Positions 34,088-41,877 of a stretch of DNA of 64,000 bases are shown one piece after another (position 1 is the stretch's first letter; every line of letters begins with the position of its first letter). The stretch comes from a bacterium 0.1xD8-71. GTDB taxonomy: Bacteria; Bacillota; Clostridia; Lachnospirales; Lachnospiraceae. Below the pieces are notes generated by a model. The model searched no databases and was not told the DNA's origin. It saw nothing but the letters and a program-made list of their open reading frames with translations. The position numbers were made by a program, and so were the translations under genes. The stretch lies in the NCBI GenBank assembly GCA_003612405.1, contig RAYR01000028.1, positions 1 through 64,000 of the forward strand, in the 5' to 3' direction.

Positions 34088-35100
34088 GTCCAGATTTTCT
34101 CTCTGCCGATTTCCCCGATGGAGTAAGCCCCGCACATTTCCATGGTATCCCGCAGTTCCCCGGCTATCTTGTCCACATACACCTGTACACCCTGGGCACC
34201 GGCTCCATATACAGCCGTCACAAAGGGTCTGGCAATCAGTACACCGTCCGCCCCCATGGCTAACGCCTTAAACACATCCACGCCGGACCGGATACCGCCG
34301 TCCACCAGTATCTTCATGGAACCTCCCACAGCATCCACAATATTTTCCAGCACCTCCGCCGTAGCCGGGCACTGATCTAACACCCTGCCGCCGTGATTGG
34401 AGACAACAATTGCCGCCGCTCCCGCCTTCTTCGCTTTCACAGCCCCCTTTACCGTCATGATTCCTTTGATGATAAAGGGCAGCCCTGCTTCCCTGATAAT
34501 CTGACTCATCTGTTCCACGGATTTGGCACCTGCCGGCGGTTCCATATTCTTCAGGAAAGGAAGACCGGAGGCATCAATATCCATGGCTGCTGCATAGGCC
34601 CCCGCCGCCTTCACCAGGGCCAGTTTCTCCTGTATGGTTTCATAATTCCAGGGTTTGATGGTAGGGATGCCCGCACCGCCCTGCTCTCTGATTGCCGCAG
34701 CAGCAGCCTTCACCACTTCCGGGCTTGTCCCGTCTCCCGTAAATGCTGCAATACCTGCCTGGGCACAAGCCGCCACCAGCACATCGTTGTAGGTCATATC
34801 ATTGTATTTGTCGCCATAATGCAGATTAACTGCTCCCACCGGCCCTGCAAAAAAAGGATACTGAAACGTCTTTCCAAACAACTGTATGGAGGTATCCACC
34901 GGATGTTTCTTTGTCAGAGTATCCATGTTGACTCTGATTTTCTGCCATGCCTCATAGTTGCGTATGGCCACATCTCCCGTCCCCTTAGCTCCCGGTCCGG
35001 GAATCCTGTTCCCGCAGGCTCTGCCGTTACACACCGCACATGCTTTACAAACCTGCCCCATATTGGGCCTCGCCGCCTCCAGTACTTCCTGATAGTTCAT
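34069..35100 (-). CDS. FMN-dependent alpha-hydroxy-acid oxidase family protein with N-terminal Cys cluster
   Basis: A 343-aa TIM-barrel flavoprotein of the lactate/glycolate oxidase family. FMN/active-site marks are GPVGAVNLHYG, TGDGTSPEVV, IIKGIMTVKGAVKAKKAG, VVSNHGGRVLDQCPAT (catalytic His and Arg) and LVDGGIRSGVDVFKALAMGADGVLIARP. The N-terminus has four cysteines (Cys18, 21, 24, 29 in VCKACAVCNGRACG), suggesting an Fe-S or zinc site not present in classical oxidases. It lies in the cobalamin operon, overlapping cbiG. Substrate and any B12 role are unknown. Confidence 0.85.
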   Translation of the reverse strand: MNYQEVLEAARPNMGQVCKACAVCNGRACGNRIPGPGAKGTGDVAIRNYEAWQKIRVNMDTLTKKHPVDTSIQLFGKTFQYPFFAGPVGAVNLHYGDKYNDMTYNDVLVAACAQAGIAAFTGDGTSPEVVKAAAAAIREQGGAGIPTIKPWNYETIQEKLALVKAAGAYAAAMDIDASGLPFLKNMEPPAGAKSVEQMSQIIREAGLPFIIKGIMTVKGAVKAKKAGAAAIVVSNHGGRVLDQCPATAEVLENIVDAVGGSMKILVDGGIRSGVDVFKALAMGADGVLIARPFVTAVYGAGAQGVQVYVDKIAGELRDTMEMCGAYSIGEIGREKIWTCAGLS

Positions 35101-35133
35101 ATTTCTGCTCCTTTCCTGCCCTTATTCCTTAGG

Positions 35134-35325
35134 CAATTGCGAAACTCTTCTCAACGCTGTAATTATTGTGCAAATAGCATAAACATAAGCAGACCCTTGG
35201 AAAACGCCGGTACTTGGCGCGGTACTTTCAAGCCTAGTACCGTTGCGTTTGGAACGGAGCGAAAGCGCGTCTGCGTTGGTTATGCTATTTGTGCAACTCT
35301 AACAAGCCTGAAGGAGTTTCTCAAC
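35134..35325. repeat. About 190-bp imperfect palindromic element
   Basis: The gap between the FMN oxidase and cbiF genes is filled by nested inverted repeats. Perfect arms CAAATAGCATAA (35171-35182) / TTATGCTATTTG (35280-35291). Inside are GCAGAC (35189-35194) / GTCTGC (35269-35274), AAACGC (35202-35207) / GCGTTT (35245-35250), CGCC-GGTACTT-GGCG (35205-35219) and CGGTAC (35220-35225) / GTACCG (35237-35242). Outer, gapped arms are GAAACTC (35141-35147) and GAGTTTC (35314-35320). No reading frame fits. It resembles a non-autonomous palindromic repeat or a structured RNA. Confidence 0.7.
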
Positions 35326-35354
35326 TACCTACTTTATTCCCATCTTTTATCTGC

Positions 35355-36680
35355 TCACAGTTCCCCAAAAGGAACCATCGCCGGCATCTTCTCCGGATGG
35401 GGGCCAATCTGTTTCTCCATCCAGACCATATGATACCAACGCCCAAATTTATAGGCACACTGATGAAACTGCCCCACCATCCTGTAACCTAGCTTTTCAT
35501 GAAAACGGACACTGTCCTTTGTCAAATAGGCATCTTCCTCCTCCGGATAGGCAATGCAGGCCGCCACATTGACTATTCCCTGCCGCAGCAATATCCGCTC
35601 CAGCTCCCCGTACAGCGCACAGCCGATTCCTCTGCCTCTTTGATCCATCCGCACATAGATGGAAGTCTCCACCGACCAGTCATAAGCAGGTCTTTCATGA
35701 AGAGGCCCTGCGTAAACATACCCCAGGATGCCGGTGTCATCCTCCGCCGCCAGATAAGGATACCTCTCCAGCGTATGCGCAACCCGTCCTGCAAAAGCTT
35801 CCACGGAAGGCACCTCATATTCAAAGGTAACAGCTGTTTTCAATATGTAAGGTGCATAAATGTCAAGGAGTGCCCGGGCATCCTCCGGAGTCACCGGGCG
35901 GATTATAATATCCCGCCTTTCATGATCGCTTACCCCCGCTCTATACCCTGTCTCAAAATGTTTGTCATACAACTTTGACAGCTCATAATCGTCTCCCAGC
36001 ACATCACCCACCACAATAAGAGCTGTCCTGGTAATCCGATTCTCCTCTGCAAGTTTACATAACTCTCCAAGTCTCCCACGAACCACTTTTTCATCTTCCC
36101 AGGTGGCCTTATAGACAATGGCGCAGGGTGTTTCCTGCGTGTAACCTCCACGCAGAAGTTCTTCCTGTACCTGGGCCGTCATGCCGCTGCTTAGGAAAAG
36201 CACCATGGTAGCCCCATGTACTGCCAGAAGATGCAGTTGCTCCCGCTCCGGTACCGGCGTCCTGCCTTCCATCCGGGTAATGATCACACTCTGGCTCACA
36301 CCGGGCAGCGTATATTCGGCACGAAGCGCCGCCGCTGCGCCGCAGAAGCTGCTCACCCCGGGACAGACATTATAAGAAATGCCTCTCTTCTCCAGGGCAT
36401 CCATCTGTTCCCTGACAGCCCCGTAAAGGGAAGGATCCCCGGTATGCAGCCTGACCGTATGCTTTCCCGCTGCTTCCATCTCTTCCATGACTCTGAGCAC
36501 CTGTTCCAAATGCATTGTGGCACTGTTATAAATCATACAATCTTTTTTCGTATAGGTTAAAAGTTCAGGATTTACCAGGGAACCTGCATAAATCACACAA
36601 TCCGCCTCCTGCAACAGCTTCCTTCCACGCACCGTGATCAGATCTGCTGCCCCTGGCCCTGCTCCCACAAAATCTACCAT
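35355..36680 (-). CDS. cbiF: Cobalt-precorrin-4 C11-methyltransferase fused to a GNAT acetyltransferase
   Basis: A 441-aa fusion. Residues 1-240 are CbiF/CobM (VDFVGAGPGAADLIT, YAGSLVNPELL, HTGDPSLYGAVREQM, CPGVSSFCGAAAALRAEYTLP), methylating C11. After a short linker, residues 258-425 form a phosphinothricin/methionine-sulfoximine-type acetyltransferase (IIIRPVTPEDARALLDIYAPYI, VETSIYVRMDQRGRGIG at 338-354, GYRMVGQFHQCAYKFGRWYHM). There is no stop or frameshift between the two. The start has AAGGA about 7 nt upstream; the 14 codons before it are dropped. Confidence 0.92.
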   Translation of the reverse strand: MVDFVGAGPGAADLITVRGRKLLQEADCVIYAGSLVNPELLTYTKKDCMIYNSATMHLEQVLRVMEEMEAAGKHTVRLHTGDPSLYGAVREQMDALEKRGISYNVCPGVSSFCGAAAALRAEYTLPGVSQSVIITRMEGRTPVPEREQLHLLAVHGATMVLFLSSGMTAQVQEELLRGGYTQETPCAIVYKATWEDEKVVRGRLGELCKLAEENRITRTALIVVGDVLGDDYELSKLYDKHFETGYRAGVSDHERRDIIIRPVTPEDARALLDIYAPYILKTAVTFEYEVPSVEAFAGRVAHTLERYPYLAAEDDTGILGYVYAGPLHERPAYDWSVETSIYVRMDQRGRGIGCALYGELERILLRQGIVNVAACIAYPEEEDAYLTKDSVRFHEKLGYRMVGQFHQCAYKFGRWYHMVWMEKQIGPHPEKMPAMVPFGEL

Positions 36681-36734
36681 TTTATTTTCCTTCTCTGCCC
36701 TGCCTTGATATCTTATTTGCAACCAATCGTTATT

Positions 36735-37865
36735 TTATAGCCATTTCCGGTGCAGCATAATCAGTTCTTCTGCCCCCGGCGTCTTGCCAAGCACCCCGTA
36801 CCGGTTGGAAAACACTACCGCCTCAATGTCCATATCCTCGCCGGCACGACTTTTGAGGGCACTGTCAATCCTACGCATAAGCTGTTCCATGGCCGGCTGT
36901 AAGAAAGCCGTTACCCACAGAACCTCCACCGCATCGTCCGTGGTATTACAGTTCAGAATCCTGCGGGACAGATCCGCATCTCCTCCCGCCAGAAGAACAC
37001 AGCTTGCCAATGTCTCCATCCTGCCGTCCGCCTGCCTGGAATGAGTATTCATAATACCGCTTCCCAGCTTTACCAGCTTCCCAAGATGTCCTATCAGAAG
37101 CAGGCTGGACATTCCGAACCCGCAGGCCATATCTATGGTCTCACCGATAAAATTGCTGCATTTCACCGTATGTTCCAGATCCAGGTTCAGTTTATCTGTC
37201 AGAAATCCTTCCCCGTAATTACCGGGCGTAATGATCAGATCCTTCTGCCCCTGGGCATGGTACATGGATAATTCCGCCCGGATCGTATCCACAAGCGCAG
37301 CCTCACTCATCGGCTCCACGATTCCGGATGTCCCCAGAATGGAAATGCCGCCCATGATGCCCAGTTTTTCATTTAATGTACGCTTCGCCATAGCCACGCC
37401 CTCCGGCACCGAGACAACAGCCTTAAGGCCGCCCTCATACCCATAGTTATCCGCCTCTTCCATCATCAGTTCCACCATCATCCTGCGGGGTGTGGAATTG
37501 ATGGCCGCACTGCCTACCGGCTGGTCTAAGCCCGGCCTCGTCACTCTGCCGATCCCCTCGCCGCCGTCCGTCTCAAATCCCTGCGCAATCTTACTCACAG
37601 TGACATAAACATAGGCACCGTCCGTCACATCATAATCGTCTCCCGCATCCTTCTTTACCGCACAGGTAACAGATTCCTGCGACATGTTGATATGCTCCAC
37701 GGGCAGCTTTAAAGGAATCCCTTTGGGCGTCACCAGTTCCACCCATTCCACCGCTTCCCCGCCAAGAAGCATCCCTGCCGCCGCTTTCGCCGCCGCTGCC
37801 GCACAAGTACCCGTGGTGTAACCCAGTCTTAATTTTCTATGATCCTTATAGACATATTCTTCCAT
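36735..37865 (-). CDS. cbiD: Cobalt-precorrin-5B C1-methyltransferase
   Basis: A 376-aa CbiD protein, marker of the anaerobic cobalamin pathway. Signatures are LRLGYTTGTCAAAAAKAA at the start, VKKDAGDDYDVTDGAYVYV, GIGRVTRPGLDQPVGSAAINSTPR, ISILGTSGIVEPMSEAAL and ITPGNYGEGFL. ATG 37865 is preferred over GTG 37880 because GAGG lies 5-6 nt before it. It heads the long minus-strand cobalamin unit and has its own promoter. Confidence 0.96.
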   Translation of the reverse strand: MEEYVYKDHRKLRLGYTTGTCAAAAAKAAAGMLLGGEAVEWVELVTPKGIPLKLPVEHINMSQESVTCAVKKDAGDDYDVTDGAYVYVTVSKIAQGFETDGGEGIGRVTRPGLDQPVGSAAINSTPRRMMVELMMEEADNYGYEGGLKAVVSVPEGVAMAKRTLNEKLGIMGGISILGTSGIVEPMSEAALVDTIRAELSMYHAQGQKDLIITPGNYGEGFLTDKLNLDLEHTVKCSNFIGETIDMACGFGMSSLLLIGHLGKLVKLGSGIMNTHSRQADGRMETLASCVLLAGGDADLSRRILNCNTTDDAVEVLWVTAFLQPAMEQLMRRIDSALKSRAGEDMDIEAVVFSNRYGVLGKTPGAEELIMLHRKWL

Positions 37866-37894
37866 CTCATCCTCACCCACAATATCTCTACAAT

Positions 37895-37923
37895 ATTATA
37901 GGGGAAAAAACTGCAAACAGCAA
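37895..37923 (-). promoter_or_regulatory. Sigma-A type promoter of cbiD and the minus-strand cobalamin unit
   Basis: Minus-strand TTGCTG (37918-37923), 17-nt spacer, TATAAT (37895-37900). The predicted start lies only about 20-25 nt before the cbiD ATG, leaving no room for a riboswitch leader. Confidence 0.65.
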
Positions 37924-37929
37924 CCTGCA

Positions 37930-37958
37930 TTGTGAACTGCTCCTTTATATGCTATAAT
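37930..37958 (+). promoter_or_regulatory. Sigma-A type promoter of cbiL
   Basis: TTGTGA (37930-37935), 17-nt spacer, TATAAT (37953-37958), divergent from and immediately beside the cbiD promoter. The predicted leader before the cbiL ATG is about 35 nt. Confidence 0.7.
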
Positions 37959-37998
37959 AGCCGCAGACTGCAAAAGATTACCGTTGAGGAGACATACT

Positions 37999-38676
37999 AT
38001 GCCAGCTATCTTCTATGCCGTGGGCGTGGGCCCCGGCGATCCGGAACTGATTACCTTAAAAGCCCTGCGGATTCTTCGGGAATGTGATGTGATCGGCGTG
38101 CCCGCAGACAGTCCTTCTGCTTCCCATGCCTATCGGATTCTCCTGGAAGCGGCACCGGAACTTGCCTCTAAACCGCTTCTTTTACTGCCCACCCCCATGA
38201 CCAGAGATTCTGCTGTTCTGGAACAGTCTTACACAGACAACGCGGCGCGTGTCGTTTCCACACTTACACAAGACTCCTCTGTGGCCGCAATCACCATCGG
38301 AGACCCTTCCGTCTATGCGGCAATTCACACCCTGCTTGTGAAAATCAGGGCGCTCGGTTATACCACACAGATGATTCCCGGCATACCCTCTTTCTGCGCA
38401 GCCGCCTGTACCCTACAGGAAAGCCTGGGCACACGAAACGAGGCCATCCACATTCTGCCGGGTTCCTATCCGGTGGAAGAATCGCTGGGCCTTTCCGGCA
38501 CCAAAGTAATCCTGAAATCTGCCGAAAGTTATCCCCGGATCCGCAGACTGCTTGACGAGAACAATCTCCAATCCAGACTCGTGATCCGATGCGGCTGTCC
38601 GGAGGAAAAAATATACACCGATATTAAGGATTTTCCCGACAGGACGGAGTATCTGTCGCTGATTATTGCCAGATGA
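37999..38676 (+). CDS. cbiL: Cobalt-precorrin-2 C20-methyltransferase
   Basis: A 225-aa tetrapyrrole methylase, first methylation of the corrin series. Motifs are IFYAVGVGPGDPELITLKALRILRECDV, AAITIGDPSVYAAIHTLLVK, IPGIPSFCAAACTL and KVILKSAESYPRIRRLL. GGAG lies 7 nt before the ATG; a TTG 15 nt earlier opens the same frame but lacks a ribosome site. It is the only cobalamin gene on the plus strand, divergent from cbiD. Confidence 0.94.
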   Translation: MPAIFYAVGVGPGDPELITLKALRILRECDVIGVPADSPSASHAYRILLEAAPELASKPLLLLPTPMTRDSAVLEQSYTDNAARVVSTLTQDSSVAAITIGDPSVYAAIHTLLVKIRALGYTTQMIPGIPSFCAAACTLQESLGTRNEAIHILPGSYPVEESLGLSGTKVILKSAESYPRIRRLLDENNLQSRLVIRCGCPEEKIYTDIKDFPDRTEYLSLIIAR

Positions 38677-38752
38677 TTACCGGGAATGGTAAATATAAAG
38701 TAATTAGATGCAAGCTGTCAAACACCACTTTATTACAATGGAGGAATGAACA

Positions 38753-39781
38753 ATGCACAGCCTGCGAACCAAATTTATTATCATCATCTGCATTATCTCT
38801 ATGATCTGCATCGGCCTGACAGCCGGGATCAGTTATGGTCTTGCTTCTTCCATCATGATGGATTCCAGCGTGACAAACGAAAATCTCACTTCCCAAAAAG
38901 CTGCCCAGGAAATCGAAAGCTGGATGGCAGTCAAGGGTGAATTCTTAAATACAGTCAAAGCTGATTTGGAAATCAACAAAACCACGGATTATGAACAGCT
39001 GCGGGCGCAGATGAAACAACTCCTGGATAATTACAATGCGGATGACTGCATCTACGATATCTATTTTACCTATCCAGGCAGCCGGCGTACTGACCGAAGA
39101 CATCTTTGCCGATAAGCTGATCGAAATTACCAACAATGTGGAAGTACCGGCAAACAGCTATGCCATGCTGACGGACAACCAAAACGGCGTGGTAGTCCAT
39201 CCCCATGAGGGTTACGGCTATGTCAATGACGAACCCGTCAATCTGACTGATCTGTCCGCAGAAATCCCGGTAAACGGCAACGATGAGATTGCCAGACTGG
39301 CACATGGCTTTCACAACATGGGGCGTAAACTGTCCGGCGTATTACAGGCAGGAACCGACACCGTACAGAATGTGGAAAACTCGGCACAGACCTTTTCAAC
39401 ACGGACAGGACAGCCTGTCCCAGATGATACTGGTTGATTACGGATATCTCTGAACAGACGAACCTGCTCGCACCGAACGCGACCAGCGCTGTCTCCGGCG
39501 ATATCATCGAAATTGTTAACAACATCTGCATGGGAATCGAAAAAGCCGTGGAAGAAGAACTGTCCAAATCCGTGGAGAAATTTGTGGAAGGTAAAACAGT
39601 CATGAACCAGGCTTTCAGACAGATCATGAAGACCAGTACAGAATGTCTGGATATCAGCTATAAGGCAAAAGACATTTCCATGGAACAGAGTAAGGCAGTG
39701 GAAGAACTGACGCAATGGTCTGCCAACCTGAACGCCCTCTCCGAGAAATTACAGCAGCAAACTTACGAGTTTACGCATTAG
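38753..39781 (+). pseudogene. Decayed methyl-accepting chemotaxis protein gene
   Basis: Three consecutive frames carry pieces of one chemoreceptor. 38753-39115 gives the N-terminal membrane anchor (FIIIICIISMICIGLTAGISYG) and helical sensor start. 39036-39437, in another frame, gives the rest of a Cache-like sensor (ANSYAMLTDNQNGVVVHPHEGYGYVND) and a HAMP-like segment (NGNDEIARLAHGFHNMGRKL). 39434-39781 gives a signalling-domain remnant ([21 protein letters not shown], resembling the MCP hairpin tip [21 protein letters not shown]). Much of the signalling domain is missing, so both frameshifts and deletions have occurred. A ribosome site (GGAGG) and a terminator survive, suggesting recent decay. 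Confidence 0.85.
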
Positions 39782-39809
39782 GTATAAGACTTCCTGAGAC
39801 ACTTTATAT

Positions 39810-39840
39810 AACCTCCCCATACACCTGGGGAGGTTTATTT
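39810..39840 (+). terminator. Terminator after the chemoreceptor pseudogene
   Basis: AACCTCCCC (39810-39818) / GGGGAGGTT (39827-39835) followed by TATTTTATA. It isolates the spoVAA promoter from upstream transcription. Confidence 0.8.
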
Positions 39841-39850
39841 TATAAATAAA

Positions 39851-39880
39851 TGAATAAAACCAACGCATCGCCGCATACTA
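39851..39880 (+). promoter_or_regulatory. Sigma-G promoter of spoVAA-AB-AC
   Basis: TGAATA (39851-39856), 17-nt spacer, CATACTA (39874-39880): an essentially exact match to the forespore sigma-G consensus, about 30 nt before the spoVAA start. It fits the known sigma-G control of spoVA in B. subtilis. Confidence 0.85.
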
Positions 39881-39911
39881 GGGATAACAAAATCCTCGGA
39901 GTAAACAAGTT

Positions 39912-40547
39912 ATGTCAACTAACAATGCGACCATTTATCTGAAAGCCGAACAAAACGTAGAACTGCAATCCCAGGATGTGTATGTCAAGGACATAGGCAG
40001 TCTCACCTGCTCTGATCCTCATGTTCTTGCCAAAGTCAAAGCCATCAGGCTTTACCATTTCAAGAAAGACGAAGCGAAACGTCAGGTCATCAGCATCCTG
40101 AAAATCATCGAAGAAATCGGGAAAGTCTGTCCCGGCGCCACCGTTGAAAGCCTGGGGGAACCGGATATCCTGATAGAATATATCAATGTGAACAGACACA
40201 AAGGATTCCTGCAATGGATCAAACTTGTGTTTGTAGCATTTGTCAGTTTCTTCGGTACTGCCTTTACCATTATGGCGTTCCACAATGATATCGGCATCAA
40301 TGACGTCTTTACCAAAGTATATGAAATGGTGACGGGACTTCCGGGAGATGGTTACGGCATTTTGGAGTTATCCTATTCCGCCGGCCTTGCTTTGGGAATC
40401 ATTGTCTTCTTTAACCACATTGGCGGCAGACGGATTACAAAGGATCCCACGCCGATAGAGGTGGAAATGCGTGTCTATGAGCAGGATGTGAACAAATCCC
40501 TGATTGAGACAGCCGAAAGAGAGGGAAAGACAATTGATGTTTCTTAA
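39912..40547 (+). CDS. spoVAA: Stage V sporulation protein AA
   Basis: A 211-aa SpoVAA protein, part of the spore membrane Ca-DPA channel complex. It has a soluble N-terminal domain (1-95; IYLKAEQNVELQSQDVYVKDIG is typical) and two membrane segments near 101-123 and 150-168. The conserved SFFGTAFTIMAFHNDIGI lies between them. CGGAG precedes the ATG. It is first in the spoVAA-AB-AC operon and overlaps spoVAB by 11 nt. Confidence 0.93.
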   Translation: MSTNNATIYLKAEQNVELQSQDVYVKDIGSLTCSDPHVLAKVKAIRLYHFKKDEAKRQVISILKIIEEIGKVCPGATVESLGEPDILIEYINVNRHKGFLQWIKLVFVAFVSFFGTAFTIMAFHNDIGINDVFTKVYEMVTGLPGDGYGILELSYSAGLALGIIVFFNHIGGRRITKDPTPIEVEMRVYEQDVNKSLIETAEREGKTIDVS

Positions 40548-41037
40548 ACAGATACTGCTTGCAGTCATCGGCGTCAGTGCCGGACTGATCGTTTCCGCCG
40601 GCGTGTTTACGGTTCTGATCTCGGTGGGTCTGATTCCCCGCTTTGCCGGCAAAATGCATGTGGCACACAAGATATTCGTGTTGGAGGAAATGGTTGTATT
40701 CGGCACTCTGGCCGGAGGATTTTTCAGTATTTTCAGCAACTGGGGAATGATTGGCAGCTATATAAGACAAAGGCAGCTTTTCGGCCCTGGTACTACCGAT
40801 GGCATCTGGAATTTCATCAGTACCCTGTTCCTGATTCTCTTCGGTCTGTTCGCCGGCATCTTTGTGGGATGTCTGGCACTGGCCATTGCAGAGATGCTGA
40901 ACACCATCCCGGTCTTTGCAAGGAGAATCGGCTTCCGCCATGGTCTGGGTATCGCCATCCTGGCCGTAGCGCTGGGGAAATTTATGGGAAGTCTGATTTA
41001 TTTTACGCAACGTGTCTTCCTGCGCGGGGTACCGTAA
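40537..41037 (+). CDS. spoVAB: Stage V sporulation protein AB
   Basis: A 166-aa polytopic membrane protein with five or so hydrophobic segments. GVSAGLIVSAGVFTVLISVGLIPRFAGK and VGCLALAIAEMLNTIPVFARRIG are family-typical, as is the closing GKFMGSLIYF. The start is placed at ATG 40537, overlapping the spoVAA end; the earlier in-frame codons belong to the spoVAA reading. It is the second gene of the sigma-G operon. Confidence 0.92.
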   Translation: MFLKQILLAVIGVSAGLIVSAGVFTVLISVGLIPRFAGKMHVAHKIFVLEEMVVFGTLAGGFFSIFSNWGMIGSYIRQRQLFGPGTTDGIWNFISTLFLILFGLFAGIFVGCLALAIAEMLNTIPVFARRIGFRHGLGIAILAVALGKFMGSLIYFTQRVFLRGVP

Positions 41038-41101
41038 CACGTATGCCGTATAGATATCCCGGGAAAAGAATACTTTGACACACAGAAAGGAGCTCAATCA
41101 T

Positions 41102-41593
41102 ATGGCAGAGACGCAAAACCAGAAACCGCAGACAATGCAGGAGAAAAAAGAACAGGCATACCGGCAGCACGTGGAACAGACCACGCCCAAATACAGCCTG
41201 CCCCTTCGTATGGGCAAGGCGTTTCTCATCGGCGGCCTGATCTGCCTGATCGGACAGATAATCTTAAATTATGCCACAAATTCCATGGGACTTGACAAGG
41301 ATACCGCCGGTTCCTGGTGTTCCATGCTGCTGGTGCTCATCAGTGTACTGCTCACCGGTCTCAATCTCTATCCCAGGCTGGTAGAATGGGGCGGTGCCGG
41401 CGCACTTGTGCCCATCACAGGCTTTGCCAACTCCATCGCCTCAGCGGCAATCGAATACCAGAAAGAAGGACAGGTCTTTGGTATCGGCTGTAAGATCTTC
41501 ACCATCGCCGGTCCTGTGATTCTCTATGGTATCTTTACCAGCTGGTGTCTGGGCTTACTCTACTGGGCCCTGCGTCTTCTGGGCATCCTGTAA
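41102..41593 (+). CDS. spoVAC: Stage V sporulation protein AC
   Basis: A 163-aa membrane protein of the SpoVA channel; SpoVAC of B. subtilis is reported as a mechanosensitive component. It has a polar N-terminus (1-35), then membrane segments with GKAFLIGGLICLIGQIILNYA and GGAGALVPITGFANSIASAAIEYQKEGQ, which strongly define the family. AAGGAG lies 9 nt before the ATG. spoVAD and spoVAE, normally next, are more than 30 kb away. Instead, a convergent spoIIA operon follows. Confidence 0.94.
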   Translation: MAETQNQKPQTMQEKKEQAYRQHVEQTTPKYSLPLRMGKAFLIGGLICLIGQIILNYATNSMGLDKDTAGSWCSMLLVLISVLLTGLNLYPRLVEWGGAGALVPITGFANSIASAAIEYQKEGQVFGIGCKIFTIAGPVILYGIFTSWCLGLLYWALRLLGIL

Positions 41594-41607
41594 CCTGTCC
41601 CACCCGC

Positions 41608-41644
41608 AAAAGGCCAGAATCCGACAGGCTTTCTACTGCCTTTT
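41608..41644. terminator. Possible bidirectional terminator between spoVAC and the sigF unit
   Basis: AAAAGGC (41608-41614) / GCCTTTT (41638-41644) around a 23-nt loop in a 49-nt convergent gap. The stem is short, so this is tentative. Confidence 0.4.
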
Positions 41645-41828
41645 AATCCGACAGAATCCGATATTCCAACATCTCATACAGAAGCTTCGTCCCCTCCATG
41701 ATCTCCGGGGGCAGAAGCGCTCTGGCCACCAGTTTCAACTCATCACTTTCCACATCAATTCTTTTCAGGTTCGCATAATCTCCATCTATGCTGGCTACCT
41801 GATATTGAAATGTATTCATCCTATGCAC
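41643..41828 (-). CDS. Small protein of unknown function downstream of sigF
   Basis: A 58-61-aa acidic/basic mixed protein (NTFQYQVASIDGDYANLKRI...). It has no membrane segment or cysteine. The C-terminal half is a likely amphipathic helix (ELKLVARALLPPEIMEGTKLLYEMLEY). Both ATG 41828 and ATG 41819 have AAGG at about 8 nt. It lies 49 nt after the sigF stop on the same strand and may be transcribed with spoIIA. Its family is not recognised. Confidence 0.6.
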   Translation of the reverse strand: MHRMNTFQYQVASIDGDYANLKRIDVESDELKLVARALLPPEIMEGTKLLYEMLEYRILSD

Positions 41829-41877
41829 CTTACCTTTCTGTTTCCGGTTTTATTCCCGATTTATTCCGGTCTTTAGT

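Noticed and set aside
35134..35325. Cobalamin riboswitch in the only long gap of the cobalamin unit
   Set aside because: The gap is filled by a long nested palindrome, and I could not find the conserved B12-box pattern there.
34393..35433. 346-codon plus-strand frame spanning the FMN oxidase antisense and the palindromic element
   Set aside because: It mirrors a conserved gene and then runs through the repeat; no ribosome site or protein-like motif.
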